A DNA stretch of 64,000 nucleotides from Chitinophaga cymbidii (lineage in GTDB: Bacteria; Bacteroidota; Bacteroidia; Chitinophagales; Chitinophagaceae): the NCBI RefSeq assembly GCF_007992715.1, contig NZ_BKAU01000004.1, positions 616,788-680,787 on the forward strand, in the 5' to 3' direction. Both the position numbers and the translations under genes were made by a program. Positions 42,701 to 50,778 of the stretch are shown one piece after another; position 1 is the first letter of the stretch; each line of letters begins with the position of its first letter. The notes beneath the pieces are model-generated. The model did not search any database. It saw only the letters and a list, made by a program, of their open reading frames with translations, and was not told where the DNA came from.

Positions 42701-44041
42701 ATGCGCTTCCTGTTATTTATCATCATCCTGAAAGGCAGGGCTTTCCTGAACGACAGCAGCTTCAGCGGCGGCTTGCGCATTCTTTTTTTCTTTTTGATGC
42801 TGTTGACGACGGGGCTTTATGCCGCAGGGGCGGGGTTGCTGCTGAATAGCCAGGGGAGCAGCCCCGCGCGGTTCATGAGCTATCTGAACCTGGCCGTGGG
42901 GGCGCTGGTGGTGCTGAAAGGTTATTTCCCTTCGAATGTTCCGTTCAGGCATATTTTTTTGGTTGCACACCCGCTTTCCGCCACACGGAAAGCGCTGCTG
43001 CAGGCTTGTTACGACCTGGTGACGCCATTTTACCTGCTGGTGGCGGTGTTTTACATCGTGCTGGCATTGACGGCGGACGGGTTCAGCGGGCGGTTATTGG
43101 CGATGTGCGGATTGAATCTGCTGGCTTTTTATTTTCCGGAAAGGATTTTGAAGATGCGGCAGTGGTGGGCGTTGTTATTGCTGGCGGTGGATGTTTGGGG
43201 CGGCATGATTCTCACGGAAGGGCTGAATGCGCGCACGGGCATAGTGCTTCCCGGGAATGTACTGTATATGCAGATGGGCATCATATTCCTCGCAGGCGTG
43301 CTGTATGTACGGCAATACAAAAGAACGCTGCAGAAAACTCCGGTGGCCGCGGCGGCCCGGCGGGGAAACGTCCGCCAGTCCCTCGCAGGGCTTACCTGGG
43401 CTGCAATTGCGCGCCGCAGGCAGCTGCGGGTGGGCATTATGGCGGCGTATGTTTTCAAGACGATATTCTGCGTGCTGGTGCTGGTGACACTGGACCGGAA
43501 CCGGGCGCGGCTGGACGATCTGTCTATCCTGCTGGCGGTGTTCTGCTCGCCGGTGGTCATCTGCAATTATGTGCTGAATAACCTGTTCGGGTATGTGCCG
43601 CAGGTTTTTGTGCGGATGGCGTATATGGTGCCGCAGGGCGTGCTGTTCCGGAGGTTCCTTTCGTTCAGTCTGCGCCTGGCGTGGCCGGACTTCCTGCTGT
43701 CGCTCGGCGTGCTGCTGGCGGTGGAGCTGTCCTGGAAATATCCTCTTTTCCTGATCTGCGCATATGCCAACGCCGCCATCATCAGCTTCCTCGTGTCCGC
43801 GCTGGCGCCGAGGAAAGTGAGCAAAGCCTTTGATATCGCCAGCTTCCGGTCCAACACCTCCATCCTGGGGAACATCCTGCTCGGCGGAAGCACCTTCGCG
43901 CTGTTCTGGTACGCCGGCCGGCCGCTGGTGTTCTTCACGCTGGAAGCGGCTTTCCTGCTGGTATTGCTGCTGGTATGGCGATTTGGTTTCAGCCGGGAAT
44001 ACGACCGGGTTGTGAGCGCGATGGCGGGCAGGATTATCTGA
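42701..44041 (+). CDS. DUF5687 family ABC transporter permease
   Basis: 446 aa with about ten to twelve hydrophobic segments (LRILFFFLMLLTTGLYAAGAG, WWALLLLAVDVWGGMIL, PLVFFTLEAAFLLVLLLVW and others). It starts three bases after the ATP-binding protein gene, so the two are coupled. It matches the DUF5687 pattern of Bacteroidota membrane components (long N-terminal RILFFFL...AGLLLN region, V/L-R-Q-Y-K linker, ...VSKAFDIASFRSNTSI...). Substrate unknown. Confidence 0.78.
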   Translation: MRFLLFIIILKGRAFLNDSSFSGGLRILFFFLMLLTTGLYAAGAGLLLNSQGSSPARFMSYLNLAVGALVVLKGYFPSNVPFRHIFLVAHPLSATRKALLQACYDLVTPFYLLVAVFYIVLALTADGFSGRLLAMCGLNLLAFYFPERILKMRQWWALLLLAVDVWGGMILTEGLNARTGIVLPGNVLYMQMGIIFLAGVLYVRQYKRTLQKTPVAAAARRGNVRQSLAGLTWAAIARRRQLRVGIMAAYVFKTIFCVLVLVTLDRNRARLDDLSILLAVFCSPVVICNYVLNNLFGYVPQVFVRMAYMVPQGVLFRRFLSFSLRLAWPDFLLSLGVLLAVELSWKYPLFLICAYANAAIISFLVSALAPRKVSKAFDIASFRSNTSILGNILLGGSTFALFWYAGRPLVFFTLEAAFLLVLLLVWRFGFSREYDRVVSAMAGRII

Positions 44042-44156
44042 CGGACTGCGGAGGTATCTCCACCGGGATCTATTATTTTTAAATGCGTTTAACGAAAGCT
44101 GGCATTTACTGATTGATTTCGTAATTTCGCATGCTATTTATTTGAGAAAAGGATTT

Positions 44157-46100
44157 ATGATCAACATTACATTCCCGGATGGCGCAGTCAGGCAGTATGA
44201 ACAAGGCGTATCAGCACTGGACATTGCAAAATCCATCAGCGAAGGGCTCGCGCGCAAAGTTTTAGCGGCAAAAGTAAACGGACAGGTGGTAGATGCTTCC
44301 CGCCCCATTACGAAAGACGGAACATTGCAGTTGCTGACGTGGACGGACGCGGACGGCAAAGCGACCATGTGGCATTCTTCAGCGCACCTGATGGCGGAGG
44401 CGCTCGAGGCCCTGTACCCGGGAGTGAAATTCGGCTATGGCCCCGCCCTGGAAAACGGCGGTTTTTTCTATGATGTGGACCTGGACGGCCGCCAGATCTC
44501 CGATGAGGAGCTGCGCAAGCTGGAAGTGAAAATGGCCGAGCTTGCCAAACAGAACAACGCTTACGTACGCCGGGAGATCTCCAAGGCGGACGCTATCCAA
44601 TATTTCACCGACAAGCAGGACCCCTACAAGCTGGACCTCCTGCAAAAGCTGGAAGACGGCAGCATCACGTTCTACACCCAGGGTAATTTCACCGACCTCT
44701 GCCGCGGGCCGCACATCCCCAGCACAGGGTTCATCAAGGCCGTGAAGCTCACCAATATTGCCGGGGCTTACTGGCTGGGGAACGAGAACAACAAAATGCT
44801 GACCCGCATCTACGGCATCACTTTCCCTTCCCAGAAAGAGCTGGATGAATATCTCGCGCTGATAGAAGAAGCGAAAAAACGCGATCACCGCAAGCTGGGC
44901 AAGGAGCTTGAGCTGTTCGCCTTCTCCGAGAAGGTGGGCCTCGGCTTGCCGCTCTGGCTGCCGAAAGGCGCCATGCTGCGCGAACGCCTGCAATCCTTTC
45001 TGCAGAAAGCGCAGGTGGAAAGCGGCTACCTGCCGGTGATCACGCCGCATATCGGCAACAAGAACCTTTACATCACCTCCGGCCACTACGAGAAATACGG
45101 GAAAGACAGCTTTCAGGCCATTCACACGCCGGAAGAAGGTGAGGAGTTCATGCTGAAACCCATGAACTGCCCGCATCACTGCGAGATATACAAAACATCG
45201 CCCAAATCGTATAAAGACCTGCCGGTGCGCTTCGCGGAATTCGGTACCGTATACCGCTACGAACAGCACGGGGAACTGCACGGCCTTACCCGTGTGCGGG
45301 GCTTTACGCAGGACGATGCGCATCTTTTCTGCCGCCCGGACCAGGTGAAGGAAGAGTTCTGCAAGGTGATAGACCTGGTGCTCTACGTATTCAACAGCCT
45401 CAGCTTTACGGATTTTACGGCACAGATTTCGCTCCGTGACCAGGAAGACCGTGCTAAATACATCGGGTCAGACGAAAACTGGAACCTGGCGGAACAGGCG
45501 ATCATCGAATCCGCCGCTGAAAAAGGGCTCCGCACCGTGGTGGAATACGGCGAAGCCGCTTTCTACGGCCCGAAGCTGGACTTCATGGTGAAAGACGCCC
45601 TGGGCCGCAAATGGCAGCTCGGCACCATCCAGGTGGATTACAACCTGCCGGAACGTTTTGAACTGGAATATATCGGCGCCGATAACAAACCGCATCGCCC
45701 TGTAATGATCCACCGTGCGCCGTTCGGCTCCCTGGAAAGGTTCATTGCCGTGCTGATAGAGCACTGCGCAGGTAAATTCCCCCTGTGGCTCACGCCCACA
45801 CAGGTGAAAGTTCTGCCAATCAGTGACAAGTTCCTGCCATATTCAGAAAAAGTGGCAGAATTGCTAAAAAAAGCGGAAATTCGCGCTGAAATTGACGATA
45901 GAAACGAAAAGATCGGTAAAAAGATCCGTGAGGCAGAACTGGCCAAAGTACCGTACATGCTCGTGGTAGGGGAAAAAGAAGAAGCAGCGGGAAAAGTAGC
46001 GGTGCGCAGGCAGGCGAAAGGAGACCTCGGCACCATGAGCACGGAGGAATTCACACAGCTCGTGCAGGACGAAGTGATCAACCGTAAACCTTTTGAATGA
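44157..46100 (+). CDS. thrS: Threonyl-tRNA synthetase
   Basis: 647 aa from the ATG at 44157 (MINITFPDG). A TTG 15 bases upstream is less likely. The N-terminal TGS domain is at about 1-62. The editing/second additional domain follows, with HSSAHLMAEAL (HxxxH) and the TDLCRGPHIP Cys/His zinc-type motif at about 180. The class II core has motif 2 RFAEFGTVYRYEQHGELHGLTRVRGFTQDD and motif 3 GSLERFIAVLIEH. The anticodon-binding domain is at about 540-645. It charges tRNA-Thr in the cytoplasm. infC follows 103 bp downstream, the conserved thrS-infC order. Confidence 0.97.
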   Translation: MINITFPDGAVRQYEQGVSALDIAKSISEGLARKVLAAKVNGQVVDASRPITKDGTLQLLTWTDADGKATMWHSSAHLMAEALEALYPGVKFGYGPALENGGFFYDVDLDGRQISDEELRKLEVKMAELAKQNNAYVRREISKADAIQYFTDKQDPYKLDLLQKLEDGSITFYTQGNFTDLCRGPHIPSTGFIKAVKLTNIAGAYWLGNENNKMLTRIYGITFPSQKELDEYLALIEEAKKRDHRKLGKELELFAFSEKVGLGLPLWLPKGAMLRERLQSFLQKAQVESGYLPVITPHIGNKNLYITSGHYEKYGKDSFQAIHTPEEGEEFMLKPMNCPHHCEIYKTSPKSYKDLPVRFAEFGTVYRYEQHGELHGLTRVRGFTQDDAHLFCRPDQVKEEFCKVIDLVLYVFNSLSFTDFTAQISLRDQEDRAKYIGSDENWNLAEQAIIESAAEKGLRTVVEYGEAAFYGPKLDFMVKDALGRKWQLGTIQVDYNLPERFELEYIGADNKPHRPVMIHRAPFGSLERFIAVLIEHCAGKFPLWLTPTQVKVLPISDKFLPYSEKVAELLKKAEIRAEIDDRNEKIGKKIREAELAKVPYMLVVGEKEEAAGKVAVRRQAKGDLGTMSTEEFTQLVQDEVINRKPFE

Positions 46101-46203
46101 TCCGCTTGTTTATAAAGAATTTTAACCAGCAAGATGTATCGCCGGCATAAAAAAGTAACATCTCCGGCAACTACATCGATTTATTTAACAATTTATCATT
46201 TTA

Positions 46204-46962
46204 ATGCAACAAGGACCAAGACCAAACTTTAACCGGGGTAGAAACCCTAATTTCAGAAGAGAGCAACAGCAGGAACATCGTACCAACAGAATGATCCGCG
46301 TGCCGGAAGTCAGACTGGTTGGCGATAACGTGGAGCCAGGAGTGTACCGGACGGAGGAAGCTTTGCGTATGGCCGAGGATCAGTCGCTGGACCTGGTAGA
46401 AATATCCCCCAATGCAGCCCCACCTGTATGCCGTATCATCGACTACAATAAATTCCTTTACGAGAAGAAGAAGAAAGAGAAAGAGATGAAAGCCAACGCT
46501 CACAAGAGCGAGGTGAAGGAAATCCGTTTTACGCCGAATACGGACGATCACGACTTTGATTTTAAAGCCAAGCATGCCGAAAAATTCCTGAAGGAAGGCA
46601 ACAAGGTGAAAACATATGTTCAGTTCAAGGGACGCGCCATCATGTTCAAGGAACGTGGTGAGCTGATCCTCCTGAAATTTGCGGAACGTCTTTCTGAAGT
46701 AGGCGCCCTGGAAGGGATGCCCACAATGGAAGGCAAGCGTATGATCGCCATATTTGCGCCGAAATCCGCCAAGAAGAAACCGGCGAAAGAGCCGAAAGAA
46801 GGCGGAGAACAGCAGCAGGCGCAGGCCCCGCGTGAACCACGCCCGCAGCAACCCGCAGGCGCACCGCCCGTACGCCGGCCCATCGAGATCAAATACGCCA
46901 ACAGGCCGCCCCAGGGAGATAAACCCGCTGAAAACAAACCCGCTGAAAACAGCGGTAACTGA
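46204..46962 (+). CDS. infC: Translation initiation factor IF-3 with long C-terminal tail
   Basis: 252 aa, about 70 longer than the E. coli factor. The IF-3 N-domain is at about 28-97 (NRMIRVPEVRLVGDNVEPGVYRTEEALRMAEDQSLDLVEISPNAAPPVCRIIDY). A lysine-rich linker helix and the C-domain (about 105-190, KEIRFTPNTDDHDFDFKAKHAEKFLKEGNKVKTYVQFKGR) follow, then a low-complexity tail rich in P, Q, E and K (about 190-252) with a repeated PAENKPAENS. It starts with ATG, not the AUU start used for autoregulation in enterobacteria. A strong terminator follows directly, and the usual rpmI-rplT pair is absent. Confidence 0.96.
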   Translation: MQQGPRPNFNRGRNPNFRREQQQEHRTNRMIRVPEVRLVGDNVEPGVYRTEEALRMAEDQSLDLVEISPNAAPPVCRIIDYNKFLYEKKKKEKEMKANAHKSEVKEIRFTPNTDDHDFDFKAKHAEKFLKEGNKVKTYVQFKGRAIMFKERGELILLKFAERLSEVGALEGMPTMEGKRMIAIFAPKSAKKKPAKEPKEGGEQQQAQAPREPRPQQPAGAPPVRRPIEIKYANRPPQGDKPAENKPAENSGN

Positions 46963-46982
46963 TAAAATGAAATTTGAAACAG

Positions 46983-47010
46983 CCCGGCGTGAAAGCGCCG
47001 GGTTTTTTTT
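46983..47010 (+). terminator. Intrinsic terminator after infC
   Basis: CCCGGCG (46983-46989) pairs with CGCCGGG (46996-47002) and is followed by eight T residues (47003-47010). A textbook terminator 20 bp after the infC stop. Confidence 0.92.
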
Positions 47011-47054
47011 ATGCGGAAGATATTTTTCAACGCCGCTGGTGTCCGAAACGTCAC

Positions 47055-47123
47055 CAGGCTTCAGCCTTTCATCATCCTCAGCCCGATATACCGTCATCAG
47101 GCTTCAGCCTTTCATCATCCTCA
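47055..47123. repeat. 26-bp direct repeat in the infC-HEAT gap
   Basis: An identical 26-bp block beginning CAGGCTTCAGCC occurs at 47055-47080 and 47098-47123 (43-bp period). Each contains the small inverted repeat AGGCT-TC-AGCCT. The second copy reaches the stop codon of the minus-strand HEAT gene. It resembles short interspersed repeats, but only two copies are visible. Confidence 0.7.
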
Positions 47124-47648
47124 ACCCCTGATCTTCGACAACTCTTTCAACGTCTTCTTCCCACGGCTGATAAACGCCGCCGTAGCGCCCTCCCGCAGCT
47201 GATCCTCTATCAGCAGCACGATCTCGTGTCTGATATCCGGGTATTGCTTCGCCAGCCCCGCCAGCACGGTCATGGAAAAGGCGCGCACCGCCACGGTTTC
47301 CTGCGGGTCTTCCAGGAAACGGAAGCAATAGTCCATCACCGGCCCCTGCAGATCTTCCGGCACTTCCAGGTATTGCAGCACCCGCACCACATTTCGTTTA
47401 ACCGCCACCGGTATGCCCGCATCGCCCATGCGGTGCACCATGCTGTGCAAATGAGGCGTTAGCAGCGCAGGATGTTCCTTCGCCACCAGGCTCATGATCC
47501 ACGCGGCGCGCTGCACCACGCGGTATTCATCGTGCAGGAAAAGCTGCATCAGCGCTTTCATGCGCGCGGGATCGTTACCGATCCATCCGGCGATAACAAG
47601 GGAATGCGCTTTGGAATGTTCTTTCAGGATTTCGTTGCGGAGCTGCAT
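47121..47648 (-). CDS. HEAT-repeat protein
   Basis: 175 aa made of about four helical repeats of roughly 35 residues (AGWIGNDPARMKALMQLFLHDEYRVVQRAAWIMSLV, LHSMVHRMGDAGIPVAVKRNVVRVLQYL, VMDYCFRFLEDPQETVAVRAFSMTVLAGLA, IRHEIVLLIEDQLREGATAAFISRGKKTL). No signal peptide, so cytoplasmic. Such proteins act as binding scaffolds, and no specific partner can be read. It is monocistronic between infC and the CDF transporter. Confidence 0.75.
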   Translation of the reverse strand: MQLRNEILKEHSKAHSLVIAGWIGNDPARMKALMQLFLHDEYRVVQRAAWIMSLVAKEHPALLTPHLHSMVHRMGDAGIPVAVKRNVVRVLQYLEVPEDLQGPVMDYCFRFLEDPQETVAVRAFSMTVLAGLAKQYPDIRHEIVLLIEDQLREGATAAFISRGKKTLKELSKIRG

Positions 47649-47740
47649 AGCTGTATCGCTAATTTACAATAATGACCAGTTATAAAAAAATCACCGTTTT
47701 TCTGTGACTTTCCTTTTTCTTTGCCTAAAATCACCCGCTT

Positions 47741-48721
47741 TTGATTAGGAAGGAACTTCGGATCATCCTGCTTTCGCTTGGCATCAGCCTGTTGCTTACC
47801 ACCGCCAAGTTCACCGCTTACTTCGTGACACACTCGGTAGCGATCCTTTCGGATGCGCTGGAGTCTATCATCAATGTTGTGGCGGGAGGATTCGCATGTT
47901 ACAGCATTTATCTTTCCGGCAAACCCAAAGACGCCAATCATCCTTACGGCCACGGGAAAGTAGAGTTCTTTTCCATCGGGTTTGAAGGAGCGATGATATT
48001 CATCGCCGGCTGCCTCATCCTGTTCAAGGCCGCGCAATATTTCATTCACCAGCCGGTGCTCGAGGAAGTGGACCAGGGTATCTGGATCACCGGTGGCACA
48101 GCCATGGCGAATGCGCTGCTCGGCCTCTACCTGGTGCGCGCCGGCAAAAAACTTCCTTCCATCACCATCGCCGGCAACGGCCAGCATATTCTGACGGACG
48201 CCTATACATCCGCCGGGCTGATCGTGGCGCTGGTGCTCATACATTTTACGGGACAAACCTGGATCGATCCGGCGGTGTCCGTGATAATGGGATTGCTGAT
48301 CCTGCGTAAAGGCTATCAGCTGATGCGCCAGTCTATTTCCGGGTTGATGGATGAAACGGACATGCAGGTGGTAGACCGGGTGATCGCCATCCTCAACGAG
48401 CACCGCCACCGCACCTGGATCGATGTGCATAACATGCGGGTGCAGCAATACGGGATCGACTATCATATCGATTGCCATGTTACCATGCCGTATTACCTCG
48501 AGCTGAGCCGCGCGCATGAGGAAATGAAAGCGTTCGAGGAGCTGGTGGACCGGGAGCTGAACGGACATGAAGTGGAGTTCTTCATCCACATCGACCCCTG
48601 CATTCCCGCCAGCTGCCAGCATTGCCAGCTGAGCGAATGCCCGGTGCGCAGCCATCCGTTCCGCAGCAAGGTCACCTGGTCGCGGGAGAACGTGCTGCCT
48701 AATCATAAACATATCGATTAG
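47741..48721 (+). CDS. Cation diffusion facilitator (CDF) family metal transporter
   Basis: 326 aa. The start must be TTG at 47741: an in-frame stop lies 15 bases upstream and the next ATG is far inside the membrane domain. Six membrane segments cover about 1-205. Metal-site residues are in SVAILSDALESIINVV (about 33-48), HPYGHGKVEFFS and LTDAYTSAGLIVALV. A cytoplasmic C-terminal domain at about 210-290 (IDVHNMRVQQYGIDYHIDCHVTMPYYLELSRAHE) is followed by an unusual Cys/His-rich tail, HIDPCIPASCQHCQLSECP, that may bind metal. It exports divalent metal such as zinc by proton antiport. The OmpR-type regulator starts three bases downstream. Confidence 0.93.
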   Translation: MIRKELRIILLSLGISLLLTTAKFTAYFVTHSVAILSDALESIINVVAGGFACYSIYLSGKPKDANHPYGHGKVEFFSIGFEGAMIFIAGCLILFKAAQYFIHQPVLEEVDQGIWITGGTAMANALLGLYLVRAGKKLPSITIAGNGQHILTDAYTSAGLIVALVLIHFTGQTWIDPAVSVIMGLLILRKGYQLMRQSISGLMDETDMQVVDRVIAILNEHRHRTWIDVHNMRVQQYGIDYHIDCHVTMPYYLELSRAHEEMKAFEELVDRELNGHEVEFFIHIDPCIPASCQHCQLSECPVRSHPFRSKVTWSRENVLPNHKHID

Positions 48722-48724
48722 AAG

Positions 48725-49411
48725 ATGCAAAGGATATTGATCGTTGAAGATGAAGTGAAAGTAGCCAACGCCGTGCGGATGGGATTGGAAGAGAACGGCT
48801 TTGAAGTAGAGCTGGCGTATGACGGCCGCGTGGGCAAAAGCCTTGCCGCCACGCAGGATTACGACCTGGTGATCCTGGACCTGAATCTTCCCTATAACAA
48901 TGGCTACGAGATCTGCGAAGTGATCCGGCGGCGGAATGCCCGGGTGCCGGTCATCATGCTCACCGCCCTCGGCGGTATGGACGATAAAATGCAGGCGTTC
49001 GAGCTGGGTGCGGACGATTACCTCGTGAAGCCTTTCGACTTTCGTGAGCTGCTGGCGCGTATCCGTGTTTTCCTCAAGCGCGCCGGCGCCGAAGTGCCGT
49101 CCACCAACCGCTATAAGATCACGATCGCGGACCTGGAAATTGACCGGGAACGCAAGGAAGTGCTGCGCGGCGGCAAAAAAATTCCGCTGACGGCCAAGGA
49201 ATACCAGCTGCTGGAACTGCTGGCGCTGCATAAGGGCAAGGTCATCTCCAAAACCACCATCGCGGAAAAAGTCTGGAATATCGATTTTGACACCGGAACG
49301 AATGTGATAGAAGTCTACATGAATTTCCTCCGTAAGAAGATCGACAAGGATTTTGATCAGAAGCTGCTGCATACCAAAACAGGCATGGGCTACTATCTTT
49401 CCGAAGAATGA
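48725..49411 (+). CDS. OmpR/PhoB-family response regulator
   Basis: 228 aa. Receiver domain (about 1-118): acidic pair in VEDEVKV, phospho-acceptor Asp in LVILDLNLP (about 51) and the lysine of YLVKPFD (about 101). Winged-helix output domain at about 130-226 (LTAKEYQLLELLALHKGKVISKTTIAEKVWN, VIEVYMNFLRKKID). Its stop overlaps the start of the kinase gene (ATGA). Located three bases after the CDF transporter, it may respond to metal or envelope stress, which is inference. Confidence 0.95.
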   Translation: MQRILIVEDEVKVANAVRMGLEENGFEVELAYDGRVGKSLAATQDYDLVILDLNLPYNNGYEICEVIRRRNARVPVIMLTALGGMDDKMQAFELGADDYLVKPFDFRELLARIRVFLKRAGAEVPSTNRYKITIADLEIDRERKEVLRGGKKIPLTAKEYQLLELLALHKGKVISKTTIAEKVWNIDFDTGTNVIEVYMNFLRKKIDKDFDQKLLHTKTGMGYYLSEE

Positions 49412-50778
49412 AGATCAAATACAAAATAGCGCTGTATTACACTTTGTCCGCCGCCTTCCTGCTGGTGGCCTTTGCGGTGCTGGCGTACTATTTTTCCGCG
49501 CAAACCCGCCATGAAGAGTACCTGGGCAGGCTGGAATACCGCGCAAAGTCCATCGGCGCGGTGATCATCGAGAACGACGAAGTGCAGATAGGGCTGTTGC
49601 GGAAACTGGATAAAACCACCTTCCAGGACCTCTACCAGGAAACCATTCTTGTGTATGACGACCGCTACGACCTGCTGTACACCAACATGCGCGACACGGC
49701 CGTGCGTACGCCGCATTCGCTGCTGGACTACATCAAAACGAACAAACGTTATATTCATAAAGACAGCGGGGGCGAGCGCGCCGGGATCTACTATACGGAA
49801 GGCAACACCTCCGTGTTGGTGATCGTGTCGTCTTTCGATAAATACGGTTTCCAGAACCTCCGCAACCTGGAACGCATTCTCATCATAGAGCTGGCCGTGG
49901 CGGTGATCCTGCTCGTGGTCATCGGTTACTTTTTCGCGCGCAAGATGGTGCAGCCGATAGACAGGCTGGTGGAGCAGGCGGACAAGATCAATGCCAGCAA
50001 CCTGCAGGACCAGCGTGTGGCGATCAAGGGGAAGGACGAGATCGCGCAGCTGGGCGCGAACTTCAACACCATGCTGCAACGCCTCAGCCATTCCTTCGAC
50101 CTCCAAAAAAGCTTCGTGAGCAATGCCTCCCACGAGTTGCGCACCCCGCTGGCCGCGATCATCAGCCAGCTGCAGGTAGCCCTTGCCAAACGCAGAAGCG
50201 GGGAGGAGTACGAAGGTCTGCTGCAATCCGTGCTGGAAGATGCGGAAGGGTTGTCTGAATTAACGAACGGATTGCTGCAGCTCGCGCAATCCGAGCTGAG
50301 CAGCGAGGAATTCGTGTTCACGCCGGTGCGGGTGGATGAGCTGCTGCTGGAAACCGGTGACCTGATCCGCCTGAAACGGAAGTCCAGCAGCAAAGTGGAT
50401 ATACAGTTCATGAAAGAACCGGAGCAGGACACCTACGTCACCTGCAACGGCAACGAAAGCCTGCTGAAAGTGCTTTTCATCAACCTGTTCGATAATGCCT
50501 GCAAGTTTTCAGAAGATAACACCGCGCAGGTGCATATTGATTTCGACAGCCGGCGGATGCTGGTGCACGTGCGTAACACGGGCCCCGGCATCCCTCCGGA
50601 TGAACTGAATAAAATATTCGAGCCCTTTTACCGCGGCCGCAACGGGCAGCATGTGCGGGGGCATGGGCTGGGACTGTCTATCTGCAAAAAGATCGTGCAG
50701 CTGCACGGTGGTGAGCTGCTGGTACGGTCCCGCGTAAACGAAGAAACCGTTTTTATCGTGCAGCTGCCGCACCTCTAA
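49408..50778 (+). CDS. Two-component sensor histidine kinase
   Basis: 456 aa. Membrane segments at about 8-30 and 150-172 enclose a periplasmic sensor of about 120 residues. HAMP follows at about 175-225, then dimerisation/phospho-acceptor helix with SNASHELRTPLA (His about 240), N-box FINLFDNACKFS, and G-boxes GPGIP and GHGLGLSICKKIV. It phosphorylates the OmpR-type regulator encoded just upstream with a four-base overlap. The 3' end overlaps the convergent permease gene by four bases. Confidence 0.95.
   Translation: MKIKYKIALYYTLSAAFLLVAFAVLAYYFSAQTRHEEYLGRLEYRAKSIGAVIIENDEVQIGLLRKLDKTTFQDLYQETILVYDDRYDLLYTNMRDTAVRTPHSLLDYIKTNKRYIHKDSGGERAGIYYTEGNTSVLVIVSSFDKYGFQNLRNLERILIIELAVAVILLVVIGYFFARKMVQPIDRLVEQADKINASNLQDQRVAIKGKDEIAQLGANFNTMLQRLSHSFDLQKSFVSNASHELRTPLAAIISQLQVALAKRRSGEEYEGLLQSVLEDAEGLSELTNGLLQLAQSELSSEEFVFTPVRVDELLLETGDLIRLKRKSSSKVDIQFMKEPEQDTYVTCNGNESLLKVLFINLFDNACKFSEDNTAQVHIDFDSRRMLVHVRNTGPGIPPDELNKIFEPFYRGRNGQHVRGHGLGLSICKKIVQLHGGELLVRSRVNEETVFIVQLPHL

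Noticed and set aside
44042..44156. T-box or threonine leader before thrS
   Set aside because: The 115-bp gap shows no T-box-like conserved sequence, no run of Thr codons and only a weak GGAG/CTCC hairpin.
46204..46206. Non-canonical AUU start for infC as in enterobacteria
   Set aside because: An ATG in good position gives the complete N-terminus. No evidence for AUU use here.
47624..49372. 582-codon minus-strand open frame opposite the CDF and OmpR-type genes
   Set aside because: Both plus-strand genes are complete with conserved motifs. The antisense translation is histidine/arginine-rich and unrecognisable.
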